Origin: CBDCFV01 sp963664625
GTDB lineage: Bacteria > Chloroflexota > Dehalococcoidia > Lucifugimonadales > UBA3495
Direction: 5' to 3'
NCBI GenBank assembly: GCA_963664625.1
Contig: OY761541.1
Location: 558,001 to 622,000 of the forward strand
Length of the DNA: 64,000 nt
The stretch's first letter is position 1; each line of letters opens with the position of its first letter. Below are positions 14,549 to 20,629 of this stretch, piece by piece. The translations under genes and the position numbers were made by a program. The notes beneath the pieces are model-generated. The model searched no databases, had not been told where the DNA came from, and worked only from the letters and a program-made list of their open reading frames with translations.

Positions 14549-15094
14549 ATGACCCAGACGAATGAGTACACCCTGGTCAATCCCACAACCCAAGCCATAG
14601 TTGCTCCGTTCGACGGTGCGCCCCGCCTGCCAACACTGGCGGGCACCACGGTGGGCATCATCGACGACTGCAAACCCAACGCGGACGTACTGCTGGAGGA
14701 ATTGGTCGAGGTTCTGCGCACCCGGTACGAAATATCCAACGTTCGCTGGCACCGCAAAACAAGCGCTTCCAGGCCCGCAGTGGCCGAGGCCATTAAGGAC
14801 CTGGCGGAGAACTGCGACTCGGTGATTGTAGGCGTGGGTGATTGAGGGTCCTGCAGCGCGTGCAGTGTGCACGACGGAATTCACGTCGAGAACGCCGGTA
14901 TCCCTTCAGCCACCATTTGCACCGACCGGTTCATCCCCACAGCCGAGGGAATGGCTAAGATGTGGGGCGCGCCCGATTACCCCACGATTTTCACCGAGCA
15001 CCCCATCGAGAACCTGAACAGGGACCAGATACGCCAGCGGGCCGAGGCCTTGGCCCCCAAGGTGGTCAGCATCCTCATCGGCGACAGTCTGTAG
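14549..15094 (+). CDS. UGSC-family selenoprotein (TGA at 14843-14845 read as selenocysteine)
   Basis: The frame from ATG 14549 (ribosome site AGGAGGTC nine bases before) reaches TGA at codon 99 and continues open to TAG at 15094, giving 181 residues if TGA encodes selenocysteine. Around it the sequence reads IVGVGD-U-GSCSACSVHDG, an exact U-G-S-C motif. The UGSC family is known in forms with Cys or Sec at that place. Both flanks are one protein: TTVGIIDDCKPNADVLLEEL before, and ENAGIPSATICTDRFIPTAE after. A hairpin suitable as a bacterial SECIS follows the TGA. The role is presumed redox; the substrate is unknown. It forms an operon with the gene at 13448. No selenocysteine machinery genes lie in this window. 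Confidence 0.88.
14846..14885 (+). promoter_or_regulatory. Candidate bacterial SECIS hairpin
   Basis: Nineteen bases after the TGA a small loop GTG (14865-14867) is closed by GTGCA/TGCAC (14860-14872). The E. coli fdhF SECIS has a short loop closed by GCA/UGC about 18 bases after its UGA, so spacing and apical stem agree. An alternative stem CTGCA/TGCAG overlaps it. Folding was judged by eye. Confidence 0.6.
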
Positions 15095-15119
15095 CCGACG
15101 CATTGCCCTGAAAAAGTTA

Positions 15120-15163
15120 CGGAAGCCCCAATATGCCGCCGGAACGTGGCATTTGGGCTTCCG
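15120..15163 (+). terminator. Hairpin terminator after the selenoprotein gene
   Basis: CGGAAGCCCCAATATGCC and GGCATTTGGGCTTCCG form a long stem with one or two mismatches, followed by TTTCGCCCATTT. It lies 26 bases after the selenoprotein stop codon. Confidence 0.75.
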
Positions 15164-15175
15164 TTTCGCCCATTT

Positions 15176-15299
15176 AGATAGTACCTCAAAACTGTCACAG
15201 CACCAGACCCGTCATTCCCGCGTAGGCGGGAATCTATAGGCCTCAGTCACTGACGTGGGTAAGTCGGTAGGGCCGATTGGTTTTGAGACAGTCCCTTAG
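15176..15299. repeat. MITE-like element with ATTCCCGC palindrome
   Basis: The left end GTACCTCAAAACTGTC and right end GGTTTTGAGACAGTCCC are roughly inverted repeats. Inside, the shared flank CACAGCACCAGACCCGTC precedes the hairpin core at 15214-15233, followed by CTATAGGCCTCAG. The element runs to the stop of the Trm112-like gene. Confidence 0.7.
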
Positions 15300-15484
15300 T
15301 CCTGCACATGCATCTCCGGCGGCAGCAGGTTCGGAATAGAGTCGTCAATCGGGTAGGTCTCGTCGCACTTGTGGCAGGACAACCCGCCCCTTATCACGTC
15401 GTCGCCCTCTTCCTCTTCCACATTCAGTTCCAGTTCGCCCTTGCAGACCGGGCAGGCCAGTATCTCCATCAGTTCCTTTTTCAA
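15296..15484 (-). CDS. Trm112-family zinc-binding protein
   Basis: A 62-residue Trm112/UPF0434-type protein, normal length. Four zinc ligands are seen: MEILACPVCKGELEL and LSCHKCDETYPIDD, followed by the family end PIDDSIPNLLPPE. In bacteria such proteins are thought to act as activators or platforms for methyltransferases. It precedes nothing in operon on the minus strand here except the downstream repeat; the CopD-like membrane gene lies 22 bases upstream on the same strand. Confidence 0.9.
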   Translation of the reverse strand: MKKELMEILACPVCKGELELNVEEEEGDDVIRGGLSCHKCDETYPIDDSIPNLLPPEMHVQD

Positions 15485-15506
15485 GCCGCCTCCATAACAC
15501 CGTTAA

Positions 15507-15989
15507 CTAACCGGAAAGGCCCCACTCGAACAGGGCGTCAAGCACGTCCGACAGACCGATGATCAGTACGCCGTAGACCAGCAACGCGGTGGGCCCGGTG
15601 AGCCGGACGCGGGCCTTGGAAACCCAACCGGCGCCGGAATCCGCGTCTCCGCGATAGACCCCAGGGCGAAGGAACCGCACCACGTAGAACATGTACAGGG
15701 CCAGCGCGACCTTGATGACAAGCGCAGCGACGTAGGGAGCCGTAACCGCGCTATCGGTAAGCCGGCTTACCGACAGGATGACGCCCGTCAGTAGCAGCAC
15801 CGCAATGGCAGTATTGACCAGTCCACGAAACTCCTCGCCGATAGCCCTGTTAGCCTCCGCGTTGCCAGCGGACCGTCGTAACGCCGGTCTCAGCACCAGC
15901 AGGTAGAATATGCCGCCGCCCACCCAAGCCACGGCCGCCAGCGCGTGGGCCCAGCGAATAGCCACCAGAATCCAGTCGAGGACATTCAT
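15507..15989 (-). CDS. CopD-like small integral membrane protein
   Basis: Starting at Met MNVLDWILVAIRW (minus 15989), the ~160-residue protein has four hydrophobic segments: IRWAHALAAVAWVGGGIFYL, LVNTAIAVLLLTGVILSVSR, VAALVIKVALALYMFYVV and LLVYGVLIIGLSDVLDALF. The pattern WxHxLAxxxWVGGxIFYLLVLRPAL is typical of CopD-domain and related heme/copper-associated membrane proteins. No metal-binding cluster other than the first His is obvious. Function is uncertain. It sits between a TlpA-like thioredoxin and the Trm112 gene, on the same strand. Confidence 0.65.
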   Translation of the reverse strand: MNVLDWILVAIRWAHALAAVAWVGGGIFYLLVLRPALRRSAGNAEANRAIGEEFRGLVNTAIAVLLLTGVILSVSRLTDSAVTAPYVAALVIKVALALYMFYVVRFLRPGVYRGDADSGAGWVSKARVRLTGPTALLVYGVLIIGLSDVLDALFEWGLSG

Positions 15990-16039
15990 TAGGCCCAAAC
16001 CAGCTTGCGACGCCGCGGCATCCAATGGGAGAACACGGG

Positions 16040-16570
16040 CTACCCTGTTGACATCTCGCGGATTATGCTGCCGAGCGTCTCCGCGTCCAGCGTGCTTATG
16101 TCAGTCCGGTAAATCTTGCCCGACTTGTCAATGAACACGCTGGTCGGGTAGTACATTATCTCGTAAGCGCGGGCTATTTCCCCTCGGATGTCGGTGGCGA
16201 AGTCGTAGGTCAATCCCAGCTCCATCACGAAGTCACGGGCGTCCTGCTCCGAATCGAACCCTTGGGGCACGAACAATCCGAGGAACCGAATATCATCGTC
16301 CTGCACGCGCTCCCACGCCGTTTGAAATCCGGGCATCTCGGCCCGGCAGGGAGGACAGGACGGAAACCAGAAGTTCAGCACCACAGCCCGATGACCAGCT
16401 TCATCGGACAACCGGAAGGTACTGCCATCGAAGAGCGTCACCTCAAAGTCGGGTGTTTGTGACCAAGTCCTTTCAAGAAAGCCGCACGACGTGGTCAACA
16501 GCGCAGCGCACAGAAGGCCCCCCCACAGAAGAGGACGTATGCATGGTTTAGTGCGAAGCCGCGGCGCCAT
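16040..16570 (-). CDS. TlpA-type thioredoxin-fold lipoprotein
   Basis: Using the internal Met at minus 16570, the protein is ~176 residues. A signal segment WGGLLCAALLTTSC ends in a fitting lipobox, so the protein is probably membrane-tethered outside the cytoplasm. The redox motif is FWFPSCPPCRAEMPGFQ (C-P-P-C), and the cis-Pro region appears as YYPTSVFIDKSG. TlpA/ResA proteins reduce disulfides in exported proteins or apocytochromes. The longer reading frame upstream of 16570 overlaps the SDR promoter region and has no signal function, so it is rejected. Confidence 0.87.
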   Translation of the reverse strand: MAPRLRTKPCIRPLLWGGLLCAALLTTSCGFLERTWSQTPDFEVTLFDGSTFRLSDEAGHRAVVLNFWFPSCPPCRAEMPGFQTAWERVQDDDIRFLGLFVPQGFDSEQDARDFVMELGLTYDFATDIRGEIARAYEIMYYPTSVFIDKSGKIYRTDISTLDAETLGSIIREMSTG

Positions 16571-16716
16571 CTGGATTCTCGGGCAAGGTAGGTGATATTG
16601 GTCCGGGAACATTCTATAGGTCACGAATAGCGGCGGCAATGGGACGCATTCGGGCAACCTTGACGAGGGTACCCCAGCCCGTATAATCGTCACATTGCAG
16701 CACGGGAGGCAACGGA

Positions 16717-17469
16717 ATGCGTCTGGAGAACAAAGTAGCGTTCATCAGCGGCGGGGCCAGGGGCATGGGCGCCGTCGAAGCCAGGTTGTTCAGTATCGAG
16801 GGCGCCAAGGTGGTCATCGGCGACATCCTGAACGAAGAAGGGCGTCGCACCGAGGCCGAGATCGTTGAGTCCGGCGGCGAGTGCCTTTTCGTTCACTTGG
16901 ACGTTACCAGCGAGGCCAGTTGGCAGGATGCCATAGCCGCGGCCGTAGCCCGGTTCGGCAAGCTGGACGTGCTGGTCAACAACGCCGGCATCTTCCGCAC
17001 CGAGGGTGTACTGGAGACCAGCGAGGCCCTCTGGGATGAGATGCTGGAAATCAATGGCAAAGGCGTGTTTCTGGGCACCAAGTACGCCATCCCGGAGATG
17101 CGAAAGGCCGGAGGCGGCTCCATTATCAACATCTCTTCCGTGGCAGGCTTGGTGGGAGGGCCGGGTTCCGCAGCCTACAGGGCCTCCAAGGGCGCAGTGC
17201 GCCTCTTTACCAAGGCCACCGCGATACAGTACGCCGGGGACGGCATTCGAGCTAACTCGGTGCACCCCGGCATCATAGAAACCCCCATGACCACGCCCAA
17301 CCTTCTGGCCGACGAAGCCGCCCGCCAGCGGGCCATCGCCCGCGCCCCCTTGGGCCGGTACGGCCAGCCCGAAGACGTGGCCTACGGGGTTCTGTACTTG
17401 GCCAGCGACGAGTCTTCTTTCGTCACTGGCAGCGAACTGGTGATCGACGGCGGCGTGACCGCCCAATAG
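16717..17469 (+). CDS. Short-chain dehydrogenase/reductase (copy 1 of tandem pair)
   Basis: A 250-residue classical SDR. The NAD(P) motif is ISGGARGMGAVEA, followed by LDVTSE, the NNAGIFRTEG motif, catalytic Ser in IINISSVAGLVGG, and Tyr/Lys in AAYRASKGAV. The acidic residue after beta2 (VVIGDIL) favours NAD. It closely matches the next gene over its full length, so the two arose by tandem duplication. The substrate is not predictable; the closest general class is 3-alpha/20-beta hydroxysteroid or cyclic alcohol dehydrogenases. Confidence 0.93.
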   Translation: MRLENKVAFISGGARGMGAVEARLFSIEGAKVVIGDILNEEGRRTEAEIVESGGECLFVHLDVTSEASWQDAIAAAVARFGKLDVLVNNAGIFRTEGVLETSEALWDEMLEINGKGVFLGTKYAIPEMRKAGGGSIINISSVAGLVGGPGSAAYRASKGAVRLFTKATAIQYAGDGIRANSVHPGIIETPMTTPNLLADEAARQRAIARAPLGRYGQPEDVAYGVLYLASDESSFVTGSELVIDGGVTAQ

Positions 17470-17509
17470 GGGCAGCAAAGCGCCGTCATCGACCGCGTGG
17501 AGGCGGAAA

Positions 17510-18256
17510 ATGCGCTTGGAGAATAAGGTTGCTTTCATCAGCGGCGGCGCTCGTGGAATGGGCGCTGTGGAAGCCAAGCTCTTCACTCAAGAGGGAGCAA
17601 AGGTCGTTATCGGTGACATCCTGGATGAAGACGGCCGCAAGACCGAGGCCGAGATCAACGAGGCGGGCGGTGAGTGCCTGTTCGTTCACTTGGACGTGAC
17701 CAGCGACGCAGAATGGCAGCAAGCCATCGACGCCACAGTTGCCCGGTTCGGCAAGCTGGACATCCTGGTCAACAACGCCGGCATCTTCCGCAGCGAACGC
17801 GTGGAGGAGATAAGCGGCGAGTTGTGGGACCAAGTAATGGACATTAACGTGAAGGGCGTCTTCCTAGGCACCAAGGCGGCCATCCCGGAGATGCGCAAGG
17901 CCGGCGGCGGCTCCATCATCAACATATCCTCCGTTGCCGGACTCATAGGGGATGTTATCTCGGCGGCGTACACCAGTTCCAAGGGTGCGGTCCGGCTGTT
18001 CACCAAGTCCACGGCCATTCAATACGCCCCCGACGGCATACGCGCCAACTCCATTCACCCAGGCACCATCGACACGCCCATGACCGCCGAGATGCTGCTT
18101 GGCTGGTACCGCGAGGACCGTATCAATCGTACGCCCTTACGCCGCATAGGGACGGCTGAAGATGTTGCTTACGGCGCCCTGTACTTAGCCTCCGACGAGT
18201 CCTCCTTCGTCACTGGAGCCGAACTTGTGATTGACGGCGGGCGGACGGCCGAGTAG
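17510..18256 (+). CDS. Short-chain dehydrogenase/reductase (copy 2 of tandem pair)
   Basis: A 248-residue paralogue of the preceding SDR, sharing ISGGARGMGAVEAKL, VVIGDILDEDGRKTEAEI, NNAGIF, INISSVAGL and the YTSSKG active site. The C-terminus GAELVIDGGRTAE also matches. An AGGCGG site precedes ATG 17510, 40 bases after the first copy's stop, so they are probably cotranscribed. Most differences fall in the ~190-215 lid region (MTAEMLLGWYREDRIN against MTTPNLLADEAARQRA), which shapes the substrate pocket. The copies may therefore have different substrates. Confidence 0.93.
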   Translation: MRLENKVAFISGGARGMGAVEAKLFTQEGAKVVIGDILDEDGRKTEAEINEAGGECLFVHLDVTSDAEWQQAIDATVARFGKLDILVNNAGIFRSERVEEISGELWDQVMDINVKGVFLGTKAAIPEMRKAGGGSIINISSVAGLIGDVISAAYTSSKGAVRLFTKSTAIQYAPDGIRANSIHPGTIDTPMTAEMLLGWYREDRINRTPLRRIGTAEDVAYGALYLASDESSFVTGAELVIDGGRTAE

Positions 18257-18437
18257 CCGGACACCGGACGACCGGGGCTATATAGTTGCAAAGACTGTCG
18301 CACGGCTTTTGAACGCGGCGATTCTACGGGTATGACTCGTTACGATGCTGAATTGACCGGTTGGGAAAATCGGCGTTCTTGAGCGGCAGACCAACCCGCT
18401 ATGTTTCGAGATTGATTATCTGGCAAAGTCTCTGGTA

Positions 18438-18755
18438 TTGGTAGCTTTACTGACAGTAGTTGCTACCGTCTATGAGACGATGTTGACCAACAAATCGGGT
18501 TTGGATATAGTAATAGCCGTTATACGCTGGCAAAGCGTAACGTTATCCTTGACACTGATTATCCTTGCTAGTTGGGAAGTGACGCTAGTGTTGGCCAAAC
18601 GAATAAACGAAAAGTTTACAAATCGAGTACGTAACGAAGGCCGTCAAGAACAGGATGCCAAGTGGATAGCATGGAACAAAAGACGGCTAGAGGCTGAAAG
18701 GCAAGGCTTGACGTTTAATGAACCAACACCTGCCGATGAAGTCCAACCCGAATAA
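18438..18755 (+). CDS. Small membrane protein with WxxWxxRRxxAE tail
   Basis: A ~105-residue protein from TTG 18438; the true start may lie slightly upstream in the same open frame. Two hydrophobic segments (LVALLTVVATVYETML-like and WQSVTLSLTLIILASWEVTL) are followed by a charged helix. The tail WIAWNKRRLEAERQGLTFNE then PTP follows the pattern WxxWxxRRxEAExxGxxFxEPxP, which is also found at the end of the protein encoded at 58426-58971. The DNA is AT-richer than the SDR genes. Function unknown. Confidence 0.55.
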   Translation: MVALLTVVATVYETMLTNKSGLDIVIAVIRWQSVTLSLTLIILASWEVTLVLAKRINEKFTNRVRNEGRQEQDAKWIAWNKRRLEAERQGLTFNEPTPADEVQPE

Positions 18756-18868
18756 CGTTCAGACCCACGGCAACCAACATCATGAAGGGCAGGCCATCAT
18801 CGTCTGCCCTTTACTTTCGAAATTCGTTAGTCGGGTTTGGGCTGGCGACTCAGGTTGATAACTCCCTT

Positions 18869-19222
18869 ATGTTGTTCGAAGTAGAGGTAGAGGCTGCCGG
18901 AAACAGCCCAATGGACCTTAACAGGGTCTTCGACCTGCTGTCAGAACCCAAGGCCATAACCCGGGTGTTTACTGCCGACCTGTCGGGGCAGGACGCGTGG
19001 TGCGACGTAACCGGCTGGAGCCAAGCCGGTCCCTGCCCAGCTTATGCGGCATTGTCAGAAGACTCGGGCGAAGGCGTAGTGTTGCTGGTCTACGGCGGGG
19101 ACGACGGCATACGGCTCAAGCCCGCCGACTCCCTTGAGGAGTGGGACCTGGCCAACGGCAACCAATGGGGTGAGCCATGCCTGATGCTGGGCAAGGACAC
19201 CCCGTTGGTGGAGGCATTTTAG
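18869..19222 (+). CDS. Hypothetical soluble protein
   Basis: I chose ATG 18869 because the 29 residues encoded from the earlier ATG at 18782 look non-coding. The ~117-residue product begins MLFEVEVEAAG and continues with FDLLSEPKAITRVFTADLSG, WCDVTGWSQ and LLVYGGDDGIRLKPADS. It has a beta-rich, acidic look with no membrane segment and no motif I recognise. It is followed directly by a MITE-like element. Confidence 0.5.
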   Translation: MLFEVEVEAAGNSPMDLNRVFDLLSEPKAITRVFTADLSGQDAWCDVTGWSQAGPCPAYAALSEDSGEGVVLLVYGGDDGIRLKPADSLEEWDLANGNQWGEPCLMLGKDTPLVEAF

Positions 19223-19398
19223 AGATCGTCTCAAAGCTAACTGCCCTTGTCTATTTTCTCACGTTATCGGTCGAGAATCCGATGGATTCCCGCCTGCGCG
19301 GGAATTGCAGATGGCCCCTTGGGACCACGTATGAACATGAAAACGGTCTATTTTCATGGCAATGACGAATTGGACAGGTCAAATGCTGGGACAGCCTC
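19222..19398. repeat. Long MITE-like element (~177 bases), copy A
   Basis: It begins GATCGTCTCAAAGC, contains the hairpin core at 19286-19305, and continues with a segment containing CCACGTATGAACATGAAAAC and GGTCTATTTTCATGGCAATG. It ends GGGACAGCCTCC. The right half matches the element at 27339-27522 over ~100 bases. It fills the whole gap between two convergent genes. Confidence 0.75.
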
Positions 19399-20541
19399 CT
19401 AACCTTCGGTGAACGCCGGCATCACCTCTTTGGCGAACCGGGAAAGCTGGTCTCGGTACTCCGGCCAAGGCATGCCTTCCGGCCACTGCAGGACTATGTC
19501 CTCCAAGCCCGGATATTGCTCCTCCACCTCGCGCAGGAACTCGACGAAGCCGCTTGACGGGCCGCAATACCACACCTTTTGCTCGACACCTTCTTCGATG
19601 GTGGGCACACGGGAAGGGGCTCCGGGAGTGCCCCAAGCCCGGCCTTCGGAATCGGTGTACCGCACGAAGCCGAAGGGGGCGAACCATTTGTAACGCTCAT
19701 CGTGATAAGGCCGGACGGAATCGATGGCCTTCTGCTGGTTGTCGGCGATGTAGAACCCGAACCCCAACGCCATGTCCTGTCCCAAAGCCAGTTCCCGGCC
19801 TGCTTCGGCGGCGATGCCCTGGTACTGGCGGAATAGCTGGTCAACCAGCAAACGGCCGCTCAAAGCCACCATGCCCTTGATGCCCTTGCGGGCGATGTAC
19901 TCCAGCGTGCGGCCGCTGGCGATGGGCTGCCAGATTTCTACAGGCCGGTTCACCGGACGGGGGACCATTGTCACGTCCTTGAGCTGGTAGCCCCTGTAAG
20001 GCACGTCGGGCGGAATGTTGTAGTACTTCCCGTGATGGCTGAACGACTCTTCATTGAAGGCCTTGAAGATTACCTCCATCTGCTCTTCGAACAACTCTTT
20101 GTTAGCGTCGTTGTCGATGACTGGAAAGCCGAAGGTCTCCACCTCCCGCGAGTGGTAACCCCTGCCAACACCGAAGATCAAACGTCCGCCGGTCATTATG
20201 TCGGCCATTGCAAAGTCCTCCGCCAATCGGAGGGGGTGCCACATGGGTACAATGTTGAAGGCCGAGCCGAACTTCAACCGCTTGGTCAAGCCCGCCAAGT
20301 GGACGCCCAGAAGGATCAGGTTGGGAAAACACTCGTAACCCTCTCTCTGGAAGTGGTGCTCCGCCGTCCACATGCAATAGTAGCCAAGCTCGTCCATGTG
20401 CTTGGCCAATCCCTCGGCGTTCTCGTACGCTTGGACCAACCGTTCGTTGGGATACCTGCGCTGGTCGGCGGGAGTCCCCTCCAAGCCAGTGTTTTCCAAG
20501 TCTATTTGACCGACGTACAACACCGAAAACCGTTTGATCAT
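19399..20541 (-). CDS. LLM-class (luciferase-like) flavin-dependent oxidoreductase
   Basis: Starting at Met MIKRFSVLYVGQIDL (minus 20541) the protein is 380 residues. The luciferase-like TIM-barrel landmarks are seen: YYCMWTAEHHFQREGYECFP, FGSAFNIVPMWHPLRLAEDF, GGRLIFGVGRGYHSREVETF and EEQMEVIFKAF. Such enzymes use reduced FMN or F420 to oxidise organic substrates. The frame continues upstream to 20712, but that part overlaps the RND transporter gene and is rejected. It follows that gene by ~90 bases on the same strand. Confidence 0.9.
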   Translation of the reverse strand: MIKRFSVLYVGQIDLENTGLEGTPADQRRYPNERLVQAYENAEGLAKHMDELGYYCMWTAEHHFQREGYECFPNLILLGVHLAGLTKRLKFGSAFNIVPMWHPLRLAEDFAMADIMTGGRLIFGVGRGYHSREVETFGFPVIDNDANKELFEEQMEVIFKAFNEESFSHHGKYYNIPPDVPYRGYQLKDVTMVPRPVNRPVEIWQPIASGRTLEYIARKGIKGMVALSGRLLVDQLFRQYQGIAAEAGRELALGQDMALGFGFYIADNQQKAIDSVRPYHDERYKWFAPFGFVRYTDSEGRAWGTPGAPSRVPTIEEGVEQKVWYCGPSSGFVEFLREVEEQYPGLEDIVLQWPEGMPWPEYRDQLSRFAKEVMPAFTEG

Positions 20542-20629
20542 GGCGCAAGACTCTCCGTAATTTCGATGGAATTCTTCGTCTGTCTTGGGCTCGAATCTAT
20601 GCCCAAGCCTCGGCCGAGAAGCGGGCATA

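Noticed and set aside
14867..15094. Separate 75-residue gene starting at GTG 14867
   Set aside because: It has no ribosome site and lacks the UGSC motif; it is the second half of the selenoprotein frame.
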